Assembly: GCA_963819735.1 (NCBI GenBank)
Contig: CAWFXC010000001.1
Coordinates: 1,116,001-1,180,000, forward strand
Length of the DNA stretch: 64,000 bases
Origin: CAWFXC01 sp963819735
Lineage (GTDB): Bacteria; Actinomycetota; Acidimicrobiia; IMCC26256; DASPTH01
Direction: 5' to 3'
Shown: piece by piece, positions 50,384 through 61,773 of the stretch
Position numbering within the stretch: position 1 is the stretch's first letter
How the letters are laid out: each line of letters starts with the position of its first letter
The notes under the pieces: model-generated
What the model was told of the DNA's origin: nothing
The model's input: the letters and a program-made list of their open reading frames with translations, nothing else
Database searches by the model: none
Position numbers and translations under genes: made by a program

Positions 50384-50410
50384 CCCTGCGGGTCAGGTGG
50401 GTCGAGCGGG

Positions 50411-51109
50411 TCAGGTGGGGAGGCCCTCCACCGAGTCGCCCGCGGTGTAGGCCGTGGCGCGGCCCTCTTGGTAGAGGGTCACCGTGCCCGCGCCGGCCAC
50501 CGTCCACTCGCCCTGGCGCAGGACGAGCGCGGTCTCGGCGTCGACTCCCGCCAGCGCGGCCCCGGTGGGGAGCAGGTCCATGGACCGCTCGCGCAGGTGT
50601 CGCGCCGCCGACCCGTGGTACGGGAACACGGCCAGGTTCTTCACCACTCCGAGCCCCACCGTGTAGGCGCCGCCACGGGGATCGACCATCGGGTCGCAGA
50701 GGAGGGTGGCCCCGGCCCCGGACGCCGCCAGCACGCCACCCTTTTCATAGGACGCGACGAGCGCCTCGAACAGGGTCGAGTCCTTCAGCACCGATCGGAG
50801 GTGCAAGGGCGAGCCGTCGGCGATGTAGATGAACTTGGCGGCACGCGCGACGTCGGCGACCGCGGGGTCCATGGCTTCACCGCGGTGGAGAACGTCGAGG
50901 ACACGGACCTTGGCCCCGAGATCGGCGAAGTAGTCGCGGGCGCGCTCGCCCACGCGTTCGGCGTGCTCGAACGCGGCCGCGGTGGGCAGGACCACCACCT
51001 CCTCCGCCCCGCTCGCCTCGAGCAGCATGGCGTCGAGGTCGCGCCCGCCGGCCTGCCACTCTCCCCCGCCGATCAGCACGAACCAACCAGCGTTCCGGCG
51101 CGCAGACAT
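50411..51109 (-). CDS. peptidase S51/cyanophycinase-like protein
   Basis: The 232-residue protein has the class I amidotransferase-like fold of S51 enzymes: 'WFVLIGGGEWQAGGRDLDAMLL', 'VVVLPTAAAFEHAERVGERARDYF', 'IYIADGSPLHLRSVLKDS' and the nucleophile elbow region 'LAASGAGATLLCDPMVDPRGG', where a Ser sits in a variant of the GxSAG motif. The C-terminus 'GVDAETALVLRQGEWTVAGAGTVTLY' is also typical. A peptidase or hydrolase role is likely; the substrate is unknown. Confidence 0.75.
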   Translation of the reverse strand: MSARRNAGWFVLIGGGEWQAGGRDLDAMLLEASGAEEVVVLPTAAAFEHAERVGERARDYFADLGAKVRVLDVLHRGEAMDPAVADVARAAKFIYIADGSPLHLRSVLKDSTLFEALVASYEKGGVLAASGAGATLLCDPMVDPRGGAYTVGLGVVKNLAVFPYHGSAARHLRERSMDLLPTGAALAGVDAETALVLRQGEWTVAGAGTVTLYQEGRATAYTAGDSVEGLPT

Positions 51110-51249
51110 GGCCAGGAACGTAGCGGAGACGGGCGGGGCCGGACGTGAAGGCCCGGAACGCCCGGAACGGCACGCGCGGGCTTCCGTGAGCCGCGGGAAC
51201 CTACCGCGCGGTAACCTGGCTCCCTTTTCTCGATCGGGGGCACTCGGAG

Positions 51250-52104
51250 ATGACCATCAAACGCGTCGGGGTCGTGGGCTCGGGGATCATGGGATCCGGG
51301 GTGGCGGAGGTCGCGGCGAAGTCGGGCTTCGAGGTGGTGTTGCGCAGCCGCTCGCAGTCCGGGGCCGACGCGATGGTCGCCGGGCTCGAGAAGTCGCTGG
51401 CCCGCCAGGTGGCGAAGAGCCGGATCCCCGAGACCGAGGCGAACGACGTCAGGGATCGCGTCAGCGCAGTGACCGCGCTCGAGGCCCTCGCCGGGTGTGA
51501 CCTCGTGCTCGAGTCGATCGTCGAGGACCTTCCGGCGAAGCAGCACCTGTTCAGCGAGCTCGACCGGATCTGCGCGCCGGGGGCGATCCTCGCCACCAAC
51601 ACGTCGACGCTCGCGGTCGTCGACATGGCGGTGCAGACGTCGAGACCGGACCGGGTCTGCGGCATCCACTTCTTCAACCCGGCGCCCGCAATGGCGCTGG
51701 TCGAGGTGGTCCCCGCCATCACCACGTCCGAGACCACGCTCGAAGAGGCCCGGGCGTTCGTCGCGGCTTGCGGCAAGACCGCGGTGACGGTGAAGGACCA
51801 GGCCGGCTTCGTCGTGAACGCGTTGCTGTTTCCGTACCTCAACAACGCGGTCAAGCTGTTCGACGCCGGCGTGGCCTCCCGGGACGACATCGACACCGCG
51901 ATGAAGGGCGGCTGCAACTTCCCGATGGGGCCGCTCGAGCTGCTCGACCTGGTCGGGCTCGACACCAGCCTCGCCATCCTCGACGCGCTCTACGCCGAGT
52001 TCCGGGACCCGAACTTCGCCCCGGCACCGCGACTGCGCCGGATGGTCGCCGCCGACCAGCTGGGCCGGAAGTCGGGAATCGGCTTCTACGAGTACACCCG
52101 CTGA
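51250..52104 (+). CDS. 3-hydroxybutyryl-CoA dehydrogenase
   Basis: The 284-residue enzyme has the NAD motif 'GVVGSGIMGSGVAEVAAKSGFEVV', 'ATNTSTLAV', the catalytic His region 'RVCGIHFFNPAPAMALVEVV', 'KDQAGFVVNALLFPYLNNAV' and 'GCNFPMGPLELLDLVGLD'. It interconverts acetoacetyl- and 3-hydroxybutyryl-CoA. It lies 25 bp upstream of the mutase gene, consistent with shared use in the ethylmalonyl-CoA pathway. The cofactor (NAD or NADP) is not certain. Confidence 0.93.
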   Translation: MTIKRVGVVGSGIMGSGVAEVAAKSGFEVVLRSRSQSGADAMVAGLEKSLARQVAKSRIPETEANDVRDRVSAVTALEALAGCDLVLESIVEDLPAKQHLFSELDRICAPGAILATNTSTLAVVDMAVQTSRPDRVCGIHFFNPAPAMALVEVVPAITTSETTLEEARAFVAACGKTAVTVKDQAGFVVNALLFPYLNNAVKLFDAGVASRDDIDTAMKGGCNFPMGPLELLDLVGLDTSLAILDALYAEFRDPNFAPAPRLRRMVAADQLGRKSGIGFYEYTR

Positions 52105-52129
52105 CCGGTATTTCAGGGCGCACCCAATT

Positions 52130-54103
52130 GTGGACGAGAATGTCACCGTGCGCGACCGACCATGGCTCATGCGAACGTATTCCGGGCATTCGTCCGCGCG
52201 CGCGTCCAACGAGCTGTACCGCTCCAACCTGAGCAAGGGGCAGACCGGCCTGTCGGTGGCGTTCGATCTCCCGACGCAGACGGGTTACGACCCCGATCAC
52301 CCCCTGGCGAGGGGTGAGGTGGGCAAGGTCGGCGTCCCGGTGCCCCATCTCGGTGAGATCCGCACGCTGTTCGAGGCCATCCCGATCGAGGACATGAACA
52401 CCTCGATGACGATCAACGCCACTGCGATGTGGTTGTTCGGCATGTACCTCGCGCTGGCCGACGAGCGCGGGGTCGACGCGTCGCACCTCGCCGGGACCAC
52501 GCAGAACGACATCGTCAAGGAATACCTCTCGCGCGGCACGTACATCTTCGGTCCCGAGCCGTCGCGTCGGCTCACCGTCGACCTCGTGTGCCACGCGGTG
52601 CGTCACGTGCCGAAGTGGAACCCGATCAACGTCTGCTCGTACCACCTGCAGGAAGCAGGGGCGACGCCGGTCGAGGAGATGGCTTACGCGCTGGCGACCG
52701 CGGTAGGCGTCCTCGACGCAGTACGGGAATCCGGTCAGGTGAGCGACGACGAGTTTCCCGAAGTGGTCGGGCGCATCTCGTTCTTCGTGAACGCCGGCAT
52801 CCGTTTCGTCGAGGAGATGTGCAAGCTCCGCGCGTTCGGCCAGCTGTGGGACCGCATCACTCTGGAGCGCTACGGCGTCACCGACGACAAGCTGCGGCGC
52901 TTCCGCTACGGCGTGCAGGTGAACTCGCTCGGGCTCACCGAGGCACAACCCGAGAACAACGTGCAGCGCATCGTGCTCGAAGCGCTCGGCGTCACGTTGT
53001 CGAAGGACGCGCGGGCCCGAGCGCTGCAACTGCCGACGTGGAACGAAGCGCTCGGACTGCCGCGTCCGTGGGACCAGCAGTGGTCGCTCCGCATCCAGCA
53101 GGTGCTCGCGTTCGAGACCGACCTGCTCGAGTACGACGACCTGTTCGCGGGATCGCACGTCGTCGAGCTCAAGACCAACGAGTTGGCCGAGGCGGCCGAA
53201 GCCGAGCTCCAGTGGGTGCTCGACGGCGGCGGTGCGTTCGCGATGATCGACGCGATGAAGGGTCGCCTGGTCCAGAGCAACGCCGAACGGGTGCGGCGGA
53301 TCGAGTCGGGCGACCTCATCGTGGTGGGCGTCAACTCGTTCACGGAGACCGCCGACTCCCCGCTCGTCGACAGCCTCGACGGTGAAGCCACCATTCTCGT
53401 CGTCGACGAACACGCCGAGGCGGAACAAGTCGAACGCCTGCGCGCGTGGCGCGACGCGCGCGATACCGACGCGGTCGCGCGCGCGGTCGACGCCCTGCGC
53501 GCCGCGGCCGGCCGCACCGACAACCTCATGCTCAGCACGATCGACCTCGCCCGCGTCGGTGGCACGGTCGGCGAATGGGCCGGGGCGCTGCGCGACGTGT
53601 TCGGCGAGTACCGGGCCCCGACCGGCGTGGCGGGTGTGCGCGCGCCGATCGGCGACGCGATGGTCGCCACCCGCGAACGCGTGCAGACCGCGGCCCGCGC
53701 CGTCGGCCACCCCATCCGCATCCTGGTCGGCAAGCCCGGCCTCGACGGGCACTCCAACGGCGCCGAACAGATCGCGGTGGCGGCGCGCGACGCGGGCATG
53801 GAAGTCATCTACCAGGGCATCCGGCTCACGCCCGAGCAGATCGCGGCCGCCGCGCGCGACGAGGACGTCGACCTCGTCGGACTCTCGATCCTCTCCGGCT
53901 CGCACCGTCAACTCGTGCCCGAGACCGTGCGCCTGCTGCGCGCCAACGGGGTCGACGCCCCGGTCGTGGTCGGCGGGATCATCCCCGAAGCCGACCACGC
54001 CGCGCTGCTCGCCGCCGGTGTCGCCCGGATCTACACCCCCAAGGACTTCCGGCTCAACGACATCCTCAGCGACCTCGCCGGTCTCCTGGCGGTGCCGTCG
54101 TGA
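52130..54103 (+). CDS. ecm: ethylmalonyl-CoA mutase (B12-dependent)
   Basis: The 657-residue, single-chain acyl-CoA mutase has the N-terminal TIM-barrel motif 'RTYSGHSSARASNELYR', 'KGQTGLSVAFDLPTQTGYD', 'NTSMTINATA', 'NVCSYHLQEAGATPVEE' and 'GLPRPWDQQWSLR', and the C-terminal cobalamin-binding motif 'KPGLDGHSNGAEQ' (DxHxxG). These features favour the ethylmalonyl-CoA clade over methylmalonyl-CoA mutase. It converts ethylmalonyl-CoA to methylsuccinyl-CoA. No separate MeaB chaperone gene is seen here. Confidence 0.9.
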   Translation: MDENVTVRDRPWLMRTYSGHSSARASNELYRSNLSKGQTGLSVAFDLPTQTGYDPDHPLARGEVGKVGVPVPHLGEIRTLFEAIPIEDMNTSMTINATAMWLFGMYLALADERGVDASHLAGTTQNDIVKEYLSRGTYIFGPEPSRRLTVDLVCHAVRHVPKWNPINVCSYHLQEAGATPVEEMAYALATAVGVLDAVRESGQVSDDEFPEVVGRISFFVNAGIRFVEEMCKLRAFGQLWDRITLERYGVTDDKLRRFRYGVQVNSLGLTEAQPENNVQRIVLEALGVTLSKDARARALQLPTWNEALGLPRPWDQQWSLRIQQVLAFETDLLEYDDLFAGSHVVELKTNELAEAAEAELQWVLDGGGAFAMIDAMKGRLVQSNAERVRRIESGDLIVVGVNSFTETADSPLVDSLDGEATILVVDEHAEAEQVERLRAWRDARDTDAVARAVDALRAAAGRTDNLMLSTIDLARVGGTVGEWAGALRDVFGEYRAPTGVAGVRAPIGDAMVATRERVQTAARAVGHPIRILVGKPGLDGHSNGAEQIAVAARDAGMEVIYQGIRLTPEQIAAAARDEDVDLVGLSILSGSHRQLVPETVRLLRANGVDAPVVVGGIIPEADHAALLAAGVARIYTPKDFRLNDILSDLAGLLAVPS

Positions 54104-55059
54104 AGCGCGAGTCGAACCGGGGCGACTACCGCGGGGTGGCGGTGTACGCAATCTTCGCCGTCGCGGCGGTGGTCATCGGCATCGCCGCGGTCGTCGCCGA
54201 CGAAGCCGTGCTCGGGCTCGCGGCAGCAGTCGTCGGTGTGGCGGCCGCCGCGGTGGGCGCCTTGGTCGACGTCCGGCGCAATCGGGCCGAGCACTCACTC
54301 TGGGAAGCGCGCTCGCAGACCCGGCGACTGCGCCGCCAACTCGAGCAACTCCAAGCGGCCGTCGCCGAGGAGCAGGCGTTGGCCGCGAACGCGGAGGCGT
54401 CGGGCGACCTGCCGACCGGCACCGACACCAGCGAGTGGGAGATCGATCCGGTCTCGGGGTTGCTGCGCGAGCGTCATCTCCCGGTTCTCCTCCAACAGGT
54501 CGTCGCGGCGGCCCGGCGCAAGGTGCTGCCGGTCTCGGTCGTGTTCTGGGAGCTCGATGGTCTGTCGGATGCACCTCCGGCGGCACGCGACCAGGCGCTC
54601 ACCGCGCTCGGGGCGGTGGCGTGGCGCACGTTGCGCGAGGCCGACGCCGTGTTCCGGCTCGGCGACGTCGTGTCGGTCGGAGTGCTCGTCGACACCGCCG
54701 AACCCGGCGCGGTGATCGTTGCCGACCGAGTGAGGGAAGCGTTGCGCTCCAGCCCGGTGGGCGACTCGCTCACCGTTTCTGCCGGCATCGCGTGCTACCC
54801 GAGTCACGCGCTCGACGCGGCCGAGCTCGTCGCCCGCGCCGGTCGCGCCCTCGAAGCCGCGCGCGCCGCGGCCACGAACGCGATCACGTTGCCGTCGCCA
54901 CCAGCGACTGACTCGCCCTCCGACCATAACCAGCGTCGCTGGTGTGGCCTATACCGACACGAACGACGCAAGTTCGGGGTATGGGCTGGGGGCCGGGTCA
55001 GGTGGCGTAGAGGTCGGCGATCTCGTTGGCGTATTTGGCGGCGATGCCGCGCCGCTTGA
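54100..55059 (+). CDS. membrane protein with degenerate GGDEF domain
   Basis: GTG 54100 overlaps the ecm stop (GTGA). The product has two membrane spans ('VAVYAIFAVAAVVIGIAAVVA', 'LGLAAAVVGVAAAAVGALV'), a coiled-coil stretch ('LRRQLEQLQAAVAEEQ') and a GGDEF-type domain starting 'DPVSGLLRERHLPVLLQQ', whose signature loop is 'FRLGDVVSVGVL' instead of GGDEF. Cyclase activity is unlikely. The Arg/Trp-rich tail after ~residue 275 looks non-coding, so the true end may be near 54930. Confidence 0.7.
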   Translation: MKRESNRGDYRGVAVYAIFAVAAVVIGIAAVVADEAVLGLAAAVVGVAAAAVGALVDVRRNRAEHSLWEARSQTRRLRRQLEQLQAAVAEEQALAANAEASGDLPTGTDTSEWEIDPVSGLLRERHLPVLLQQVVAAARRKVLPVSVVFWELDGLSDAPPAARDQALTALGAVAWRTLREADAVFRLGDVVSVGVLVDTAEPGAVIVADRVREALRSSPVGDSLTVSAGIACYPSHALDAAELVARAGRALEAARAAATNAITLPSPPATDSPSDHNQRRWCGLYRHERRKFGVWAGGRVRWRRGRRSRWRIWRRCRAA

Positions 55060-56780
55060 GCTTCATGGTGGGGGTGAGCTCCTCGGAATCGGGGAGCCAC
55101 TCTTCACCGAGCAACGCGAACTTGCGGATCTGCTCGGCGTGTGAGAACCGACGGTTGGCTTCGTCGACCTGACGCTCGACCTCGGCCCGCACCGCCGGAT
55201 CCGCCGCCAACGCCGGCAGCGTGGACGCGGTGATGCCGTGCGTCGCGGCCCACGCGGGGGCGACGTCGGGATCGAGGACGAGCAGCGCGGTGATGTAGGG
55301 CTCGTCGTCGCCGATCACGCAGGCCTGTCCGATCAGCGGTTGAGCTTTGAGCGCTGACTCCAGGTTGGCGGGCGACACGTTCTTGCCGCCCGCAGTGATG
55401 ATCAGTTCCTTCTTGCGGTCGACGATGCGGAGATAGCCGTCGGCGTCGAGCTCGCCGACGTCGCCGGTGTGCAGCCAGCCGTCGGCATCGAGCGCCTCCG
55501 CCGTGCGCTCGGCATCGTCGAGGTAGCCGCGGAAGATGTTGCCGCCCCGCCCGAGAACCTCGCCGTCGGCGGCGAGCTTCACCTCGGCGCCGGGGATCGC
55601 GGGGCCCACCATGCCCGGCTTCACGCGGACCGGTGCCCACGTGAGCGGCCCCGACGTCTCCGAGAGTCCGTACATCTCCGAGAGCGGTACGCCCGAGGGC
55701 ACGGAAGAACCCGAGCACTTCGACCGGCATCGGCGCAGCCGCAGTGACCGCGATCTCGAGGTCATCGAGCCCGAGCAACTGTCGGGCGGGCCGCAGGGAT
55801 TCGGCGTCGACGCGCGCGTGTTCCCGGGCGAGGTCGGCGGGAACGTCGTCGCCGTGTGCGCGATGCTCGGCGATCTGCGCGCCCACGGCCAACGCGCGGG
55901 CGAAGACCTCGGCACGCGCGGCGTCGACCGCGAGCACGGCCTGGACCGCGCTGTACATCTTCTCGAACGTGCGCGGCACACCGAACAGGATCTGCGGGCG
56001 TGTCTCCGCCGAACGCGGCACCGAGCAGTCGGATGTCGGCGCACGTCGTGACTTCGTACGCGAACGCGATACCCGCGTAGTGCGTGGTGAGGCGCTCGGC
56101 GATGTGCGCCATCGGGAGGTAGGAGACGATGCGGAACCCCTCGGGTGAGAAGTCGAGCGCGTCGCGCACACTGTCGACGGTCCAGCAGATGTTGGCGTGG
56201 TCGAGCATCACGCCCTTGGGCGGCCCCGTGGTGCCCGACGTGTAGATGACGGTCGCGAGGTCGTGGGGCTCGGCGATCGCCGCCGCCGCTTCGAGATCGA
56301 CCGGTTCGGACTCGAGCAACCGGGCCCAGCTGACGATCCCGCTCCCGGCGCCGGCCGCGGTCGGCGGTCGCCGTCGATCAGCACCACCGCTCCGAGGTCG
56401 GGGAGCTCGTCGCGCACGGCGAGGATCCGCTCGAGGTAGTCGGCATCCTCGACGATCGCCAGCGTGGCCCGGGCATGGCCCACCAGGTACCGGATCTGAT
56501 CGGGCGACGAGGAGTTGTAGATCGAGATCGGCGTGGCCCCGAGCAGGAGGGCGGCCAGATCGGCCGCGTGGAACTCCGGCCGGTTGCCGATCAGCAGCAC
56601 CACCCGGTCGCCGTGCCCGACGCCCAGGGCCCGCAGGCCCGCCGCCACCCGGGCCGCCCGCGCCGCGTACTCGCTGAAGGTGATCGTCTCCGTCTCGCCG
56701 TTGACGGTGCGCCGAAGGGCGACGGCGTCGGGCCGTGTCCGCAGCGTCTGCAGGAACCGGGCCGGGATGGTGTCGTTCAC
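54998..56780 (-). pseudogene. long-chain acyl-CoA synthetase, split by at least three frameshifts
   Basis: Colinear pieces in different frames make one FadD/AMP-forming enzyme: 'FLQTLRTRPDAVALRR...DRVVLLIGNRPEF', then 'VIYTSGTTGPPKGVMLDH' (P-loop A3), then 'PQILFGVPRTFEKMYSAV', then 'SEMYGLSETSGPL' (A5), 'GWLHTGDVGELD' (A7) and 'DRKKELIITAGGKNVSP' (A8, ending in the catalytic Lys region). Frame changes fall near 56360, 56015 and 55700. The start is GTG 56780. Conserved motifs are all intact, so consensus errors are more likely than decay. It activates fatty acids to CoA esters. Confidence 0.85.
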
Positions 56781-56790
56781 AGGGGGCACG

Positions 56791-56834
56791 TTATCCACAA
56801 GTCGAGGTGGAGAACTACGGATCGGGGGTGGAAA
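56791..56834. other. two DnaA-box-like sites
   Basis: TTATCCACA at 56791-56799 is a perfect DnaA-box 9-mer. A second, weaker inverted one (GGTGGAAAA, near 56826-56834) lies ~30 bp away. No other boxes or AT-rich region are seen, so this is not an origin; local binding near the acyl-CoA synthetase promoter is possible. Confidence 0.3.
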
Positions 56835-57017
56835 ACCGGCGCAAGATGGGGAATACTCTGGGTGCAGTTCGTCCCGAGGAGATCGTTGGGGCACCGCCTT
56901 CGAGCGGGCTCCTCTACGCCGAGTCTCCTCGGGACGTACTCGCGCAGCGAGCCGTGATCAGGGGGCACAGATCAGTGGGCGCTCAACAGTCGGGCCCCGC
57001 GGGCCGATGCACTCACC

Positions 57018-58280
57018 ATGCCCGTGCCCACTCGCGCCCGAACCTCGGCGCGCCGGGCGTGGAACCGTACCGTTGCCGCCGCGATGACCGTGGTCGCGGT
57101 GACCGCCACGTTGCTCGTCGTGGCCGGCAATCCCGCCGGGGCCCAGCAGACCACCACGACGACCACCACCACCCCGCCGACCACTGTGCCCGCGCCGACG
57201 AATCCGGCGCCCACCGCGCCGGTGCCTGCGACCACTGCACCGCCCGCCCTGCCCGACCCGGCATCGTTCGCCGCTCTCGCCGCCCAGGTGAGCCAGAACC
57301 AGGCGTTGCTCACCCAACTCGCGGGTCAGGTCGACCAGGCCACCAAGCGCCTCGCCGACCTCGCCGCCGCGATCGCCGACACCCAGCAGAAGCTCGACGC
57401 CGCGCGCGCGCAGATGGCCCAGCTCAAGCAGATCGTGCGCTCCCGCGCCGCGTACATCTACACCCACGCGCAAGCACCGCAGATCGCGGTCGCCGACATC
57501 CAACACGTCGAAGACATCACCTCGGGCAAGAAGTACGCGGAATCGGCCACGTACACCGACGGCCGGCGCATCGCCGACCTCTCGCACCTCGCGGCGCAGC
57601 TCGCGACGAAGCAAGCGCAACTCGAGGCCGACCGCGCGCAACAGCAGAAGGTGAAGGACACGCTGGTGTCGGCCCAGGCCGGACTCCAGGCGGTGACCGC
57701 GCGGCAGAAGAAGCTGCTCGACGAAGTCGGCGCCGTCCCGTTGATGGGCGACGCGCAACTCACGGCGAAACAGATCACGGACTGGTTCAATTCCCGCAAC
57801 GTCCACTACCGCCTCGCCAGTGGGATGTCGGTCGCCGATCTCATCCAGATCTACATGGAGGAAGGGGCGGCCGAGCACGTGCGCCCCGAGCTCGCGTTCG
57901 CCCAGGCCATCATCGAGACCGGCTCGTTCGGGAACGCGCTCGACAACAACTACGCCGGGATCGGCGCCTGCGACAGCTGCACCGGTGAACCGGCGTTCCC
58001 GACGCCGCGCGACGGGGTGCGGGGGCAGATCCAGCTGTTGCGCAACTACGGCGATCCCACCTCACGCGCCGCCAACCTCAAGAACCCACCGTCGCCCACC
58101 ATCTACGGCAGCGATCCGGTGGCCGCCGCCAACGCGTACGACACCTTCTTCGCCAAGGGGAAGGCGCCCACCTGGAACGTGATGGGGAACGGCAACTGGG
58201 CCACCGACCCCGGCTACGCGCAGAAGGTGTTGACGACGTACTTCCAGATGGTCGCGTACGCCGCCCAGCACGAGAGCTGA
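57018..58280 (+). CDS. secreted coiled-coil peptidoglycan hydrolase (glucosaminidase domain)
   Basis: The 420-residue protein has a signal peptide ('VAAAMTVVAVTATLLVVAGNPAGA'), a Thr/Pro-rich linker, a long coiled coil (about 85-230, 'NQALLTQLAGQVDQATKRLADLAAAI') and a C-terminal glucosaminidase-type domain ('EHVRPELAFAQAIIETGSFGNALDNNYAGIGACDSC'). A catalytic Glu would be in 'IETGSF'. Coiled-coil plus hydrolase architectures act in cell separation and wall remodelling. Confidence 0.8.
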   Translation: MPVPTRARTSARRAWNRTVAAAMTVVAVTATLLVVAGNPAGAQQTTTTTTTTPPTTVPAPTNPAPTAPVPATTAPPALPDPASFAALAAQVSQNQALLTQLAGQVDQATKRLADLAAAIADTQQKLDAARAQMAQLKQIVRSRAAYIYTHAQAPQIAVADIQHVEDITSGKKYAESATYTDGRRIADLSHLAAQLATKQAQLEADRAQQQKVKDTLVSAQAGLQAVTARQKKLLDEVGAVPLMGDAQLTAKQITDWFNSRNVHYRLASGMSVADLIQIYMEEGAAEHVRPELAFAQAIIETGSFGNALDNNYAGIGACDSCTGEPAFPTPRDGVRGQIQLLRNYGDPTSRAANLKNPPSPTIYGSDPVAAANAYDTFFAKGKAPTWNVMGNGNWATDPGYAQKVLTTYFQMVAYAAQHES

Positions 58281-58334
58281 CGGCCACCTCGGCCTGCGAA
58301 CGCGCGGCGGGCGATCGCCCGTCGAGCGATCGGA

Positions 58335-59519
58335 TCACAAGAGCCCGGTGAAGCAGCGGTCGTCGATCGGGCCGAGCACGAGGTCGCGGTAGATGCCCTG
58401 GATCATCGTGCGCGCCCGCTCCGACCACGCGAACGCGGCCGGCGCGGACACCCGGCGCATGACCTGCGTGTAGCCACCGTCGTAGACGCGGTACTCGGCC
58501 CACGCGCCCGGGTAGTCCTTGGCGCACGCGACCTCCGACGAACGGGACGTCGTCGCGCGCGATCGAAGCGGAGCACCCGATTCGCGTGGGTGTGCCCGGC
58601 GAAGTAGCCGGCGATGTTCTCCCGGCGGCCGACGAGATCTACCAGCGCGTTGCTGTCGCCGAGCGCGATGCGCGTAGTCGGGATCGGTACGCGCTGGCTC
58701 GTCGACGTTCCAGACCGGATGGTGCCCGAAGACGAACACCGAACCGGTGGCGGATGTCGCGAGGTCGTCGAGCCACGAGCGCTGATCGTCAGGGAGCGCA
58801 CCGCCCGACCCTGCCCGGCACGGTGGTGTCGAGCACCGCCACCGTGACTCCGGAGAGCTCGATCGCGTACGGCGCACTCTGCTGCGCCAGCTCGCGGTCG
58901 CGGATCGCGTCGTGGTTCCCGCGCACGTGGTGCAGGATCGGCGCCGAGCGCGCCGTACGTGCGGAGGAACGCGTCGTACTCCTCGGCCTGCCCGGTGTCG
59001 GTGAGGTCGCCCTTGACGATGACCGCGTCGGGATCGAGGCGTGCATCTCGGCCACGATCGCGCCGTTCATCACCACCGGGTACGGCGTAGCTCCGGGCTC
59101 GACGCGCAGCACCGGGCCGATGGCGTCGGTGGCGGGATCGCCGGTCTTCCCACACTCGGTCTCGCCGAAGTGCACGTCGTTCGCAGTGGCGAGCGTGGCC
59201 AGCAAGGCGTCCGGGCGGCCGCACGAGGGTGCGGACCGTCGCCGGGAACCACGTCGTCGGGCGTCGCACCGTCGACGGCGAGCGCGTAGCTCGGTGTCGG
59301 GCTCGAGCCCGTCGACCCGGGCGCGGTGGAACGGACCGATCGTGGTGACCGACCCGGTCGCCCACGCGGGTGGTCGACGGCCTCCTCCGCCTCCGACGTG
59401 AACGTGACCACGACCTCGTCGGGCCCCACACTCATGAGCTCGACGTGGGCGGGCACCGGGCGGATCTCGGCAGGGCTCAGGCGCGGCTGCGGCGTCCGAT
59501 ACGCCCGGAGAGTCGCCAC
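58335..59519 (-). pseudogene. metallophosphoesterase (purple acid phosphatase-like), many frameshifts
   Basis: Pieces in all three minus frames line up as one secreted-type or cytoplasmic phosphoesterase. An N-terminal fibronectin-like part ('PRLSPAEIRPVPAHVELMSVGPDEVVVTF') precedes 'ATANDVHFGE', 'DAVIVKGDLTDTGQ', 'VRGNHDAIRD', 'VFVFGHHPVW' and 'GYFAGHTHANRVLRF', the five metal motifs in order. It ends 'IDDRCFTGLL'. At least five one-base shifts are needed. All metal-binding motifs survive, so sequence error is suspected. Start GTG 59519. Confidence 0.75.
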
Positions 59520-59698
59520 GGGCCGCGCTGCAGACCGGAGCGGTGCGACCGGAGTCGGGCCGCGCGCACCCACTCGTGGAGCGTGTCGTCGCCGTCGGCC
59601 TCGGCGACGGGCGCGGCCTCGAGCGACGCCGATGGCGGCGATGATCGCCGCGACCTCTTCGGGGGTGGCGTCCGGGTGATCGAACGCAGATGAGCCAT
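59477..59698 (-). CDS. acyl-CoA carboxylase epsilon subunit (two compensating frameshifts)
   Basis: The gene begins 2 bp after the beta-subunit stop. Reading 'AHLRSITR', then in another frame 'DATPEEVAAIIAAIG', then back in frame '.LEAAPVAEADGDDTLHEWVRAARL', gives a ~73-residue protein of the actinobacterial AccE/PccE type, a small subunit that stabilises the alpha-beta carboxylase complex. The 'TPEEVAA' motif is diagnostic. The two shifts cancel out, so the end of the protein is in frame. Confidence 0.7.
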   Translation of the reverse strand: MAHLRSITRTPPPKRSRRSSPPSASLEAAPVAEADGDDTLHEWVRAARLRSHRSGLQRGPWRLSGRIGRRSRA

Positions 59699-59700
59699 GG

Positions 59701-61338
<1,638 letters not shown>

Positions 61339-61374
61339 GGGAGGCGAGGTTACCGGGCCCCCATCACCGAAGGG

Positions 61375-61773
61375 CTATTCCTGCACCAGCTCGATGAGCG
61401 TGCCGAAGGCGCCCTTCGGGTGCACGAAGGCGACGGTGGTACCCCGGCTGCCCGGGCGCGGCGCCTCGTCGATGACCTTGCCGCCCTCGGCCTTCACCTG
61501 GGCCAGCGCGGCGGCGCAGTCGTCGACGCGGTACCCGACGTGGTGCAGGCCCTCGCCGCGCTTCTCGAGGTACTTGGCGACCGGGGAGTCGTCGCGGATC
61601 GGCGTGAGGAGCTGCACGTAGGAGTCGGCCACCTTGAGCAGTGCCTCCTCGACACCGTCACGCTCCACCACCTCGCGGTGCTCGACCTCGACGCCGTACG
61701 CGCTGCGGTAGTACTCGATGGCCGCCTCCAGATCGTTGACGGCGATGGCGACATGATCGATCTCGGTGAGCAT
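61375..61773 (-). CDS. methylmalonyl/ethylmalonyl-CoA epimerase
   Basis: The 132-residue VOC-fold enzyme ('IDHVAIAVNDLEAAIEYYRSAYGVEV', 'EGLHHVGYRVDDCAAAL', 'VAFVHPKGAFGTLIELVQE') has the metal ligands His, His and Glu of the family. It inverts C2 of methylmalonyl- or ethylmalonyl-CoA. Its start shares a base with the ccr stop (TGATG), and the pairing with ccr favours use on ethylmalonyl-CoA. Confidence 0.9.
   Translation of the reverse strand: MLTEIDHVAIAVNDLEAAIEYYRSAYGVEVEHREVVERDGVEEALLKVADSYVQLLTPIRDDSPVAKYLEKRGEGLHHVGYRVDDCAAALAQVKAEGGKVIDEAPRPGSRGTTVAFVHPKGAFGTLIELVQE

Noticed and set aside
51851..54151. 766-codon minus-strand frame antisense to ecm
   Set aside because: Composition is that of a codon-position shadow and no domain is visible.
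56791..56834. Replication origin
   Set aside because: Only one perfect and one weak DnaA box, no AT-rich unwinding region and no dnaA/dnaN genes.
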